Of a stretch of DNA of 34,054 bases, positions 14,444-23,361 are shown one piece after another (the first letter of the stretch is position 1; each line of letters begins with the position of its first letter). Made by a program: the position numbers and the translations under genes. Source of the DNA: Bermanella sp034112325 (GTDB lineage: Bacteria > Pseudomonadota > Gammaproteobacteria > Pseudomonadales > Oceanobacteraceae). The notes under the pieces are model-generated. The model was not told the origin of the DNA and did no database searches. It saw nothing but the letters and a program-made list of their open reading frames with translations. The stretch spans positions 1 to 34,054 of the forward strand of contig JAWUVO010000103.1 of assembly GCA_034112325.1 (NCBI GenBank). Reading direction: 5' to 3'.

Positions 14444-16156
14444 GTGAGTCAGCCACTTGGTGTCAGTATTGGTAGCGCAACGAATAAAGGCGTTAAGCCT
14501 GTTAACCAAGATTTTTTGGGTAGCTTAGTTCCAGAAGAGCCTTTACTCAGTGCCAAAGGTATTGTGCTTGCTATGGCAGACGGCATAAGTTCTAGCCAAG
14601 TGAGTCAAATAGCCAGTCAAACGGCTATATCAAGTTTTCTAGATGATTATTACTGTACCTCAGAATCTTGGTCAGTTAAAACATCGGTGCAAAAAGTAGT
14701 CAGGTCAATTAACTCATGGTTATTTTCTGAAACTCGCAATAGTCCCTACCGCTACGAAAAAGACAAAGGCTATATCTGTACATTTAGTGCTTTGGTTTTA
14801 AGGTCTAATACGGCCCATCTTTTTCATTCTGGTGATACTCGTATTTACCGCTTATCAGGTGGACAATTAGAGCAACTCACCGAAGATCATCGACGGGTGG
14901 TATCGGCTGATGTGAGTTATTTATCTCGTGCGCTGGGGATTAATCAAGCACTAGAAATTGATTATCAAAGCCAGATAATTGAAACAGGTGATGTATTTAT
15001 ACTCGCCACCGATGGGGTATATGAATTTATTGATGGCAAAGAAATTTCGCAAAAAATAACAAATACAGAGTCGTTAGATTTAGCGGCTAATGAAATAATA
15101 GAGCAAGCACTGGCTGCGGGCAGTGACGATAATTTAAGCATTCAAATTGTGCGGGTAGAGAATGTGCCCAATTACCAGTTAGATGAGGTGCAGCAATTAA
15201 CCCGTTTACCTGTAGCGCCCAGTTTATCTGCCAGAATGCACTTTGACGGTTACGAAATAATTCGTGAGATTTATATTAGTAGCCGCAGTCATGTATTTTT
15301 AGCACGAGATTTAGACAGTTTACAGACGGTTGTCATTAAAACTCCATCGATTGAATTACGTAATGACACGGTTTACCTTGAGCGTTTTATGCTAGAAGAG
15401 TGGATCGCCAAACGCATTAATAACCCTCATGTGGCTAAAGCCATAGAGCCAAATCGCAAGCGTAATTTTTTGTACTTAGTGACTGAATATATTGAAGGTA
15501 TTTCACTGCATCAATGGATGATTGACAATCCTAAGCCTAGCCTTGAAGAGGTTAGGGTGATTATTGAGCAAGTGGTTAAAGGTTTGCAGGCCTTTCATCG
15601 ACAAGAGATGATCCATCAGGATATTCGTCCGCAGAACATCATGATTGATCAATCAAATACCGTAAAAATTATTGATTTTGGTTCTACATCTGTCGCTGGC
15701 GTGACCGACCCTAAAACAGACGAGGTGATGCGCGGCACACTTCTATATTCTGCCCCTGAGTATTTTTTAGGTCAGCAGGGTTCGTCTCGGTCAGATATTT
15801 ACGCGTTAGGGGTGATAACTTATCAAATGTTATCAGGACGTTTTCCTTATGGTGTAGAAATTTCCAAAGCTAGGAATTCAAAAGAGCAGCAGCGATTAGT
15901 ATATAGTCGTTTAATCGACGATGAATCTGAGCTACCTAGTTGGATTGATTATGCCTTGCAGAAAGCTTTGCAGGTTAATCCACTAAAGCGTTATGCAGAA
16001 TTGTCTGAGTTTAGCTATGATCTACGCCATCCGAATAAGGTGTTTTTATCTAAAACTAGACCACCATTAATGCAACGTAACCCAATAATGTTTTGGCAAG
16101 GGGTGAGCTTTATTTTGTTTTGTATTTTAATTATGCAGCAGCTTAATGCTGACTAA
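14444..16156 (+). CDS. bifunctional PP2C-type phosphatase / Ser-Thr protein kinase
   Basis: Single chain of 570 residues with both reversible-phosphorylation activities. Residues 1-240 are a PP2C/Stp1-type phosphatase: MADGIS (Asp46-Gly47), SGDTRIYRL (Asp131), ATDGVYEFID (Asp190) and GSDDNLS (Asp228, Asp229) give the metal-binding aspartates. Residues about 268-530 are a protein kinase: VVIK (Lys299), LVTEYIEG, catalytic loop HQDIRPQN (391-398), DFG (411-413) and SAPEY. HQD replaces HRD and Arg replaces the usual Lys of KPEN. A hydrophobic C-terminal segment (about 548-566) anchors it in the membrane. The start is GTG with AGGAG seven bases upstream. A Pseudomonas aeruginosa relative lies in the nirBD/nasA nitrate-assimilation locus; here the neighbour is an FNT channel. 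Confidence 0.92.
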   Translation: MSQPLGVSIGSATNKGVKPVNQDFLGSLVPEEPLLSAKGIVLAMADGISSSQVSQIASQTAISSFLDDYYCTSESWSVKTSVQKVVRSINSWLFSETRNSPYRYEKDKGYICTFSALVLRSNTAHLFHSGDTRIYRLSGGQLEQLTEDHRRVVSADVSYLSRALGINQALEIDYQSQIIETGDVFILATDGVYEFIDGKEISQKITNTESLDLAANEIIEQALAAGSDDNLSIQIVRVENVPNYQLDEVQQLTRLPVAPSLSARMHFDGYEIIREIYISSRSHVFLARDLDSLQTVVIKTPSIELRNDTVYLERFMLEEWIAKRINNPHVAKAIEPNRKRNFLYLVTEYIEGISLHQWMIDNPKPSLEEVRVIIEQVVKGLQAFHRQEMIHQDIRPQNIMIDQSNTVKIIDFGSTSVAGVTDPKTDEVMRGTLLYSAPEYFLGQQGSSRSDIYALGVITYQMLSGRFPYGVEISKARNSKEQQRLVYSRLIDDESELPSWIDYALQKALQVNPLKRYAELSEFSYDLRHPNKVFLSKTRPPLMQRNPIMFWQGVSFILFCILIMQQLNAD

Positions 16157-16304
16157 TAAGCAGGACATAATACTCTAATAAGGTTTTTAGTTGGTGCCGA
16201 ACGATGATTTGTATGTGGAAATACTGAAAGATAAGGTTACACTACAGACCAGTAAAAGGTGTTTTTTATATGCGCCAATTAATTATAAAAAGAGTCAGCA
16301 TCTT

Positions 16305-17612
16305 ATGGACATAAATCCCGTTTCCACTGTAGTAGATGAGCTTTTACAAACAGCTCAGTCCACTATTAGTGATACCAATACTTACCTTCAATTATTGGTT
16401 ATTGTGGTTATCTATGTAATGTCTTTTGCCGTTGCTTATAAAATAAGGCATAACGTAGGCCTTACCCATAATGAACCACCTGAAAGCGCACACCCTGTGC
16501 GCAAACTTGCTTTTAGAGTGGGAGGCATAATATTCCCATTATTAGCCATTATCCTCTTACAAATATCAACAAAAGCAGGTGAAAGCTTAGCTTTCACACC
16601 TTGGCTAATTGAAGCCGCTATCTCTATTGCCGTACTATTATTTTTTAATTCTTTAATACGGGTTTTTGTTGAGCATAAATTCGCTGCTTCTTTATTCCGG
16701 TGGGTTGGATTACCTATCTTGTTATTGCATTTATTAGATCTATTACCAACGGTTATTCGCACACTTGAAGAAATATCTTTAGAAGTAGGCAACATCAGTA
16801 TATCTGCTTATGGTGTGAGCCGAGTTCTGATTTTTGGTAGCTTCTTATTTTGGTTGGGGCGCGCTTCAAATACCTTCGGCAAAGCCGTTATAAGAAAACA
16901 AGCGTCGCTTGATGTGCCTACCAAAGAAGTATTTAGTAAGTTATTTGAAGTGGGCCTTTTTTGTATCGTCATGCTGTTGTTGCTAAATGTTATGGGGGTT
17001 AACCTAACGACGCTAGCTGTATTTGGTGGTGCTGTTGGTGTTGGTTTGGGCTTAGGTTTACAGTCTATTGCTTCAAACTTTATTTCAGGGATCATCATCC
17101 TACTTGACCGTTCACTGACAGTGGGAGACTTTGTAGAGCTAGATGACGGACAGAAAGGCTTTGTCCGTGAATTTAGAATGCGTTATGCCGTGTTAGAAAC
17201 CTACGACGGTAAAGATATTTTAGTGCCTAATGAAAAATTCATATCTTCTTTGATGGTCAACTGGACTCATAAAGATCCAAAACAAAGATACCGTGTGGAT
17301 TTTTCTGTTCCTTATGCCACAGATGTTCGCAGTATGGTTGAATTTATTAAAGAAGCTGTATCTGAACATGAGCAAGTAATAAGTGGTTTAGATGTACCGT
17401 TTGAAGAGCGACCTGATTGCGAAATAGACAGTTTTGGTGACTCTGGTATTAACATGTTTGTAGAATTTTGGATGCTTGGTATCGACGACGGTAAAAACAG
17501 AGTAGGTGGAGACCTGATGTTGATTATCTTAGAAACCTTGAGAGAGCACGGTATCGAAATACCGTTTCCTCAGCGTGAAGTTAAAATTATTAACCCTGAG
17601 TCTCATATATAA
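16305..17612 (+). CDS. MscS-family mechanosensitive ion channel
   Basis: Inner-membrane channel opened by membrane tension, 435 residues from the chosen ATG. There are several N-terminal membrane spans (residues about 20-240), then the pore helix and beta domain: AVFGGAVGVGLGLGLQSIASNFISGIIILLDRSLTVGDFVEL, a classic MscS segment, followed by VREFRMRYAVLETYDGKDILVPN and NWTHKDPKQRYRVDFSVPY. The frame opens upstream at TTG 16191, but that 38-residue extension is polar and unlike the family; ATG 16305 with GAG 10 bases upstream is preferred. It follows the kinase gene by 148 bases and may form its own unit. Confidence 0.9.
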   Translation: MDINPVSTVVDELLQTAQSTISDTNTYLQLLVIVVIYVMSFAVAYKIRHNVGLTHNEPPESAHPVRKLAFRVGGIIFPLLAIILLQISTKAGESLAFTPWLIEAAISIAVLLFFNSLIRVFVEHKFAASLFRWVGLPILLLHLLDLLPTVIRTLEEISLEVGNISISAYGVSRVLIFGSFLFWLGRASNTFGKAVIRKQASLDVPTKEVFSKLFEVGLFCIVMLLLLNVMGVNLTTLAVFGGAVGVGLGLGLQSIASNFISGIIILLDRSLTVGDFVELDDGQKGFVREFRMRYAVLETYDGKDILVPNEKFISSLMVNWTHKDPKQRYRVDFSVPYATDVRSMVEFIKEAVSEHEQVISGLDVPFEERPDCEIDSFGDSGINMFVEFWMLGIDDGKNRVGGDLMLIILETLREHGIEIPFPQREVKIINPESHI

Positions 17613-17622
17613 CCATTATTAT

Positions 17623-17652
17623 ATATTGCGCTAAATAAAATTAGCGCAATAT
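17623..17652. terminator. perfect stem-loop between convergent mscS-type gene and cysC
   Basis: A 12-bp perfect stem (ATATTGCGCTAA / TTAGCGCAATAT) with a six-base loop lies 11 bases after the channel stop codon. Neither side has a proper U-run, so it may stop transcription poorly or protect the mRNA 3' end. Confidence 0.55.
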
Positions 17653-17716
17653 AAGTGGTTAAAATTTTCAGGATAAAAGTCTATGTTTTTAAATTTTCAC
17701 CCTGTTACTATCGTTG

Positions 17717-18316
17717 TTAGATAGTTAAAAATTTATTTTCTAGCAAGTAATTAATAACTTGATCAGACGCTTCATCAACGGTTACTTTTGAGTTAGCAAT
17801 AATTATTTCTGGATTAATTGGACTCTCATAAGGAGAGTCTATTCCGGTATAGTTTTTTAACTCGCCGTTCCTAGCTTTTTTATATAAACCTTTTGTATCT
17901 CTGTTTTCGCATTCCTCTAGTGGTGTATCGATAAAAATTTCAATGAACTCGTTGTCATTAAATATCTCTCGAACCATGTTTCTATCTTGCATAAAGGGTG
18001 AGATGAAAGCGGTCAATACTATTAACCCGTTATCAGTCATTAGCTTTGCGACCTCACCGACCCTTCGAATGTTCTCGGTCCTATCTGAATGGTTAAAACC
18101 TAAGTCTTTACACAAGTTATGCCGAACATTGTCTCCATCCAGTAAGCTTGTATGTCTATTCCTTGCATATAATTTGCATTCAACCGCATTGGCTATGGTA
18201 GATTTACCTGATCCGCTCAAACCTGTGAACCACAATATGCAAGGCTTTTGATTTTTAATGGATGATTTTTCATTTTTGCTCACACCTTGTGAATGCCAGG
18301 TAATATTATTTTTCAT
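17717..18316 (-). CDS. cysC: adenylyl-sulfate (APS) kinase
   Basis: Phosphorylates APS to PAPS with ATP, in sulfate assimilation or sulfotransfer. The protein is 199 residues, the normal length. Seen: P-loop GLSGSGKST (32-40), DGDNVRHNLCKDLGFNHSDRTENIRRV, the AFISPFMQDR segment that carries the phospho-serine, and KGLYKKARNGELKNYTGIDSPYE. The usual partners cysD and cysN are not present in the window on either side; the gene is a singleton between an MscS-type and a GGDEF gene. It may serve PAPS supply for sulfation instead of assimilation (inference). Shine-Dalgarno is weak. Confidence 0.96.
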   Translation of the reverse strand: MKNNITWHSQGVSKNEKSSIKNQKPCILWFTGLSGSGKSTIANAVECKLYARNRHTSLLDGDNVRHNLCKDLGFNHSDRTENIRRVGEVAKLMTDNGLIVLTAFISPFMQDRNMVREIFNDNEFIEIFIDTPLEECENRDTKGLYKKARNGELKNYTGIDSPYESPINPEIIIANSKVTVDEASDQVINYLLENKFLTI

Positions 18317-18610
18317 ATTTCAAGTTTGCTATTTGCCGAGTGTTTGCGCTGTTTGTGGGTGATATTCACATATTAATATCAAGATTTTTTTATTGGTGTA
18401 AGTCTATACTAGATTTTGCACTGGTAAGTTGGCTTTTTCAAATAGTGATAAGCAGCAATCATAGGATATTGGGCTATTCTTATTGAGATAGGGGTGCAAT
18501 AACTTTTAATATTGCTACATTTTAGGGCTCTTAAATTTCTTTATTGAGGTAGTTGTATCGTTCTTATATCTAAAAGTGATAAAAAAATTGCACCAAGGTC
18601 CTTGTCGATC

Positions 18611-20518
18611 ATGATTTTTAGTGGTTTTTGTAAAGCTTGGCTTGGCTTTTTTATGTTGATGCTGGCATTTACAGATGCTCTTTCAGCTGAAACAATTTCA
18701 ATTAATCACCATCAAGATACATATAGTCTAACCGCCCCCGATTATGTGATTACTGACCAAGATCAAACCGTGCTCGCTTCCGACTCTGCAATTAAATGGC
18801 AGCCGTTTAACGCTGATAAATTAGTAAAACCTACTAAAGAACAAGCTCTTTGGTTAAAGTTTAATGTGATTCTCCCAGCCACGATTGCCGACGATTGGGT
18901 GCTCTCTGTTCGTCTGACCACATTGCGTCTAGTGCAGGTTTATACTCGTAATACAGTGACTCTGGAAACTTGGCAAAGCGATCCAGCGGGCATTAAGTAC
19001 CCTAAGCCATTGAATGAAAAAATGTTCCGCCATCCTACATTTAAATTACCTTTGAGTAATGACCAATTAACGACTGTTTTGGTTAAAGTTGTGTCCGCTC
19101 ATGTGTTGATTATGCCTATTAATATTATTAAGCAGCAAACTTTTGAAGCCGATAGTCAAATAGATCTATTAATTATAGGCGCCATTCTGGGTTCAATACT
19201 CATAATGCTGTTATACAACTTAAGCTTGTATAGCTTACTGCGCAGTAGCGCATATTTTTACTACTCTGCTTATGTTTTTAGCACTCTTTTATATTTAACC
19301 TCATTAACTGGAATTGGCCCATTGTATATTTGGCCCCATAGTAATTGGTTTTTAGAGTTTGCAACGGTCACTTTTTCAGCAATAACTTTTTTCTTTGCTA
19401 CATTATTCTTTCGTGAATTTTTAAAGCTTAAGATTTATCGCGGCATCATGTTTCATGTGACGAATCTATTATTAATTTTGTGGGGTATTTTATCGGTATT
19501 ACTGGCTATTACCTCAAGCCCAATAGTAATCTCGGCTTTAGTCTTAGCAACATTTGTTACCTGTGTAGCTGCAATTTGGATATCGCTTAGTTTATCTCTT
19601 AAAAAACTACCCACGGCTATTATATTTATGTTTGCTTGGCTGGTATTAATTTTAGGTACTGCAGTTTATGTTTCAATGAGGCAAGGGCTACTACCTGTTA
19701 ATACCTTTACAGTGTATTCACAAATGATAGGGATAGTTATTGAGCTAGTTTTACTTTCATTTGCGCTAGCTTTTCGCATTAACTTAGATCGAAAAAAGCG
19801 CGAAAATGCACAACTAAGAGCTTTATTATTAGAAGAAAAAGTTATTCAAGAAAAAAATCAGCGAATAAAAGCTCAGGGCGAAAGCTTAGAATTACAGCGC
19901 CTTCATAATTTAACCCTAGAAAATCAAGTGACAAAGCGCACACGACAATACGAAGAAGTGGTAGCCAAACTTGAGGTGCTGAATGACGAATTAACGTCAC
20001 TTACGCTAACCGATACTCTCACCGAAATTGCAAACCGACGCCATTTTGATCGTAGCTTAAAAGAAGAATGTCGGCGTGCTTTCAGAGATCAAAATTGTTT
20101 GGCTGTTATATTTATAGATATTGATAAATTTAAGCAAATTAACGACACTTATGGCCATGGTGTAGGTGATGTTTGCATTAAAACTATTGCTTCTTTATTA
20201 AATGAGCAGGCAGGTCGATCAGGTGATCTGGTGGCACGTTATGGTGGTGAAGAGTTTGTATACATGCTTTCAAATACCTCAGAAAAAGATGCATGCAAGG
20301 TGGCAGAAAAAGCCCGTTCGAAAATTGAAATGGCTACTATTGAGACTGAAAGTGGTCAAGTGAGCGTTACCGCAAGCTTTGGGGTGGCAGCTTGGATTCC
20401 AAGTGTTGCTGATGAATGTACGCTATTTGTTAATACTGCTGACAGTGCTTTGTATCAGGCGAAAGAAAACGGCAGGAACCAAGTAGTGGCATTATCAAAT
20501 GATAAGTCAGAGGATTAA
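18611..20518 (+). CDS. membrane diguanylate cyclase (7TMR-DISM sensor + GGDEF)
   Basis: Makes the second messenger c-di-GMP; 635 residues from ATG 18611 (TTG 18602 is in frame but only three bases from the AAGG). Order: signal peptide (about 1-26, ending LSA), periplasmic 7TMR-DISM extracellular domain (about 27-170), seven membrane helices (about 180-390), a coiled coil (about 395-465, rich in Lys/Glu/Gln), and a GGDEF domain. LTDTLTEIANRRHFD starts the domain and RYGGEEF gives an intact active-site GGEEF (545-549). RSGD at 536-539, five residues before it, is a perfect inhibitory I-site for product feedback. Single gene; about 295 bases upstream hold no clear feature. Confidence 0.95.
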   Translation: MIFSGFCKAWLGFFMLMLAFTDALSAETISINHHQDTYSLTAPDYVITDQDQTVLASDSAIKWQPFNADKLVKPTKEQALWLKFNVILPATIADDWVLSVRLTTLRLVQVYTRNTVTLETWQSDPAGIKYPKPLNEKMFRHPTFKLPLSNDQLTTVLVKVVSAHVLIMPINIIKQQTFEADSQIDLLIIGAILGSILIMLLYNLSLYSLLRSSAYFYYSAYVFSTLLYLTSLTGIGPLYIWPHSNWFLEFATVTFSAITFFFATLFFREFLKLKIYRGIMFHVTNLLLILWGILSVLLAITSSPIVISALVLATFVTCVAAIWISLSLSLKKLPTAIIFMFAWLVLILGTAVYVSMRQGLLPVNTFTVYSQMIGIVIELVLLSFALAFRINLDRKKRENAQLRALLLEEKVIQEKNQRIKAQGESLELQRLHNLTLENQVTKRTRQYEEVVAKLEVLNDELTSLTLTDTLTEIANRRHFDRSLKEECRRAFRDQNCLAVIFIDIDKFKQINDTYGHGVGDVCIKTIASLLNEQAGRSGDLVARYGGEEFVYMLSNTSEKDACKVAEKARSKIEMATIETESGQVSVTASFGVAAWIPSVADECTLFVNTADSALYQAKENGRNQVVALSNDKSED

Positions 20519-20568
20519 TTTGTCAGTATATTTTCTACAAATTTAGCCCTTATTATCCATTTTTAAAT

Positions 20569-21438
20569 TCATTCTTGCTGTAGCAGTTTAAGCAAACTTG
20601 AAGTATCTAATTGTCCGTGTCCCAATATCTGCAGTTGTTTATATTTGTCACTCACTAGTTTTGTAATTGGAAGCTCTGCATTGAGTTTTTTAGCTTCGGT
20701 TAAGCAAATTCCTAGGTCTTTATCCATATGATCTACTGCAAAACCATGGTCATATTTGTCCTGCAGCATAGTCTCAGAGCGATTGATCATTTGCCAAGAA
20801 GACGCCGCACCTCCGCTTAATGTTTTCATAGTGCTTTGCATATCCAGTCCAGCGCTGATGCCAAAATTTATACCCTCAGCCAGACCTTGTATTAATCCTG
20901 CAATACAAATTTGATTTACCATTTTAGTCAGTTGCCCGGTGCCAGAGTCACCTGTATGACTAAATGCTTTACAGTAAGCTTGCGTTATCAGTGTGGCTTT
21001 TTGTACCGCTTGGATGTCGCCGCCACACATTATGGCCAGTTGCCCGTTAATAGCGCCTTGTTCGCCCCCTGAGACAGGAGCGTCTACATAATCTATGTTT
21101 TGCAGCTTTAATTTCTTGTACATGTCACGGGCAAGCTCTGCACTGGTTGTTGTATGGTCTATTACTAATGACCCCGCGGTCAACGACTTTGCAGCCCCGT
21201 GTTCGCCAAATAGAGTGTCATGTACATCTTGATCGTTGCCTACGCACAAAATTAATACTGAGCAGCTTAACACTGTTTTTATAGGGGTTTTTTCATACTT
21301 TTGATTTGGATGTTGTTTGACCCAAGTTTGGCTTTTACTTTCAGTTCGATTAAATACCGACAGCTCATGACCTGCCGCCACAAGATGAGAGGCCATGGGT
21401 GCGCCCATTTTCCCTAAACCTATGTATGCTATTTTCAT
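20569..21438 (-). CDS. NAD(P)-dependent beta-hydroxyacid dehydrogenase (HIBADH family)
   Basis: Dehydrogenase of the 3-hydroxyisobutyrate / tartronate semialdehyde reductase family, 289 residues. Seen: Rossmann start IAYIGLGKMGAPMASHL, substrate-binding DAPVSGGEQGA (119-129), and GQLTKMVNQ with the catalytic Lys172. GTG 21441 and ATG 21438 are adjacent possible starts; ATG is preferred, with AGGA eight bases away. The exact substrate (3-hydroxyisobutyrate, tartronate semialdehyde, or succinic semialdehyde-type) cannot be told. It converges with the GGDEF gene and is followed on its upstream side by the gltA terminator. Confidence 0.92.
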   Translation of the reverse strand: MKIAYIGLGKMGAPMASHLVAAGHELSVFNRTESKSQTWVKQHPNQKYEKTPIKTVLSCSVLILCVGNDQDVHDTLFGEHGAAKSLTAGSLVIDHTTTSAELARDMYKKLKLQNIDYVDAPVSGGEQGAINGQLAIMCGGDIQAVQKATLITQAYCKAFSHTGDSGTGQLTKMVNQICIAGLIQGLAEGINFGISAGLDMQSTMKTLSGGAASSWQMINRSETMLQDKYDHGFAVDHMDKDLGICLTEAKKLNAELPITKLVSDKYKQLQILGHGQLDTSSLLKLLQQE

Positions 21439-21567
21439 CACTGGTATCCTGTATTTGATTATTATTTTAATAACGTTTAATAACTTCAGCTTTCAGTATT
21501 AACTGAGTATGGGGTTTTACTAAATTACTATTTACTTAGCTATTCAATTAACAATTTAATTAACCAA

Positions 21568-21619
21568 AAAAAACCGCGCTACTAATAATTAAACTCAATT
21601 ATTAGTAGCGCGGTTTTTT
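21568..21619 (-). terminator. long intrinsic terminator of gltA
   Basis: A perfect 23-bp stem (A-run, ACCGCGCTACTAATAATT and its complement) with a six-base loop lies 12 bases after the gltA stop. Reading on the minus strand it ends in a U-run of about eight. It is symmetric enough to work in both directions. Confidence 0.92.
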
Positions 21620-21630
21620 ACATTAAGCGA

Positions 21631-22911
21631 TTACTTTGTAGGGTAGGCACGCTTAGTGTGGCCAGTATATAGCTGACGCGGACGAGCGATGCGGTATTCA
21701 CCACCAATCATTTCGTTCCAGTGAGCAATCCAGCCTGGAGTACGGCCAGTAGCAAAGATAACTGTGAACATTTCAGTTGGGATACCAATCGCTTTAAGAA
21801 TAATACCTGAATAGAAATCTACGTTAGGGTATAGGCCGCGTGTTTTGAAGTATTCATCTTCAAGGGCAATTTTTTCTAACTTCATAGCCATTTTAAGCAA
21901 TGGATCGTCTTCTAGACCAAGTTCAGCTAGTACTTCGTCACAGCATTGCTTCATTACTACGGCACGTGGGTCGTAGCTTTTATAAACACGGTGTCCAAAG
22001 CCCATTAGGCGGAACGGGTCTGACTTATCTTTTGCTTTGTCTAAGAATTCGTCAATGCGTGTTTCATCACCGATTTCGTCAAGCATTTTCAATACAGCTT
22101 CGTTAGCACCGCCATGTGCTGGGCCCCAAAGAGCGGCAATACCAGCGGCAATGCATGCGAATGGGTTAGCACCAGATGAACCAGCCATACGTACAGTAGA
22201 AGTAGATGCATTCTGTTCGTGGTCAGCATGAAGTAAGAAAACTTTATCCATAGCATTAGCAAGAATAGGGCTAATTTTTTTCTCTTCACACGGAGTATTG
22301 AACATCATGTGTAAAAAGTTTTCAGCGTAAGATAGGTCGTTACGTGGGTACATGAACGGCTGACCAATGCTATATTTGTATACCATGGCAGCAAGCGTTG
22401 GCATTTTAGCAATTAAGCGGTGAGCTGTAATGTCACGGTGATCAGAATCGTTAATGTCTAATGAGTCGTGGTAAAAAGCTGATAGTGCGCCAACAACGCC
22501 ACACATAAGTGCCATTGGGTGGGCATCGCGACGAAAGCCTTGGAAAAAGCTAACAAGCTGCTCATTAACCATGGTGTGGTTACCAATGGTTTTTACGAAA
22601 TCTTCTTTTTCTTCAGCTGTTGGAAGCTCGCCGTGAAGAAGTAAATATGAGGTTTCTAAGAAATCGCTGTGTTCAGCTAATTCTTCGATAGGATAGCCAC
22701 GATGCAGCAAAATACCTTTGCCGCCATCAATGTAAGTGATTTTAGATTCGCATGAAGCGGTAGATACAAAACCAGGGTCGTATGTAAATTTACCATGTGC
22801 TACTAAGCTACGAACGTCAATTACGTCAGGGCCAAGTGTGCCTTGGTATACTGGAAACTCTATAGGTGAGTCTAGTCCATCAACTGTTAACTGTGCCTTC
22901 TTGTCAGCCAT
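21631..22911 (-). CDS. gltA: citrate synthase (type II)
   Basis: Condenses oxaloacetate and acetyl-CoA to citrate, first step of the TCA cycle. 426 residues, the length of the hexameric, NADH-regulated gammaproteobacterial form. Seen: TYIDGGKGILLHRGYPIEELAEHS, LLHADHEQNASTSTVR with active-site His, GPAHGGANEAVL, and MGFGHRVYKSYDPRA with the second His, then the Asp in the ATGRTPGWIAHW region. AGGAGG sits six bases before the ATG. It is divergent from the sdh operon across a 450-base regulatory region. Confidence 0.98.
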   Translation of the reverse strand: MADKKAQLTVDGLDSPIEFPVYQGTLGPDVIDVRSLVAHGKFTYDPGFVSTASCESKITYIDGGKGILLHRGYPIEELAEHSDFLETSYLLLHGELPTAEEKEDFVKTIGNHTMVNEQLVSFFQGFRRDAHPMALMCGVVGALSAFYHDSLDINDSDHRDITAHRLIAKMPTLAAMVYKYSIGQPFMYPRNDLSYAENFLHMMFNTPCEEKKISPILANAMDKVFLLHADHEQNASTSTVRMAGSSGANPFACIAAGIAALWGPAHGGANEAVLKMLDEIGDETRIDEFLDKAKDKSDPFRLMGFGHRVYKSYDPRAVVMKQCCDEVLAELGLEDDPLLKMAMKLEKIALEDEYFKTRGLYPNVDFYSGIILKAIGIPTEMFTVIFATGRTPGWIAHWNEMIGGEYRIARPRQLYTGHTKRAYPTK

Positions 22912-23010
22912 GTAGGGCCTCCTGATTACTTATTTCTGATACCGAGATCTTTTGGATCCCTTGTAAATTGAGAGCGATTTACACTCTACTTACCATTGCA
23001 AAGACCGCCA

Positions 23011-23038
23011 ACTATAGAGCCTTAATAACGATTGTCAA
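23011..23038 (-). promoter_or_regulatory. sigma-70 promoter of gltA
   Basis: On the minus strand TTGACA (23038-23033) and TATAGT (23016-23011) are separated by 16 bases. Transcription would begin near 23004 and give a leader of about 93 bases. Confidence 0.78.
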
Positions 23039-23077
23039 TTCTTCAGACATTCGAAAAAGGCCGATTTTTCCAATATT

Positions 23078-23177
23078 GTTTAAAGTTTAATCTATTATCA
23101 AGATAACACCGTAAAAGATTAATAATATTATTTAAGCTAACACTGTAAAAGTTTAATCTAGTATCGGGGATGGGCCG
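23078..23177. repeat. three imperfect 33-34-bp direct repeats in the gltA-sdhC region
   Basis: Units begin near 23078, 23111 and 23145, each with GTAAAAGTTTAAT-like sequence (GTTTAAAGTTTAAT, GTAAAAGATTAAT, GTAAAAGTTTAAT). The first and third share AAAGTTTAATCTA; units one and two share an AACAC/TAACACT junction. The spacing equals about three helical turns. They lie between the gltA and sdhC promoters and could bind a shared regulator. The rest of the 450-base region holds the two promoters and no supported gene. Confidence 0.6.
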
Positions 23178-23218
23178 TATAAGGTTTATGATTGTAGCTG
23201 CTAAGTCTAGGCTGCCGT

Positions 23219-23247
23219 TTGTATTTATCAACGTCTATGTCTATAAT
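23219..23247 (+). promoter_or_regulatory. candidate sigma-70 promoter of sdhC
   Basis: TTGTAT (23219-23224) and a perfect TATAAT (23242-23247) with 17-base spacing, about 115 bases before the sdhC start. Confidence 0.6.
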
Positions 23248-23361
23248 TCGGCCCAATTAAGAAGGCACTGAAAAAGCACGTAAGTTCGCATTATTATTAA
23301 CATTTTGCACAACTACCGTGCCCGCCCAAATAAGAGTGCATCATTTTGGTGAACAGAGAGA

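Noticed and set aside
18360..18391. Hairpin TGATATT/AATATCA followed by a T-run
   Set aside because: The stem has a single G-C-type pair or two and stands between divergent genes, where no transcript needs terminating.
23043..23231. 62-codon minus-strand ORF between gltA and sdhC
   Set aside because: It lies over the 33-bp repeats and both promoters, has no ribosome binding site and an AT-driven composition.
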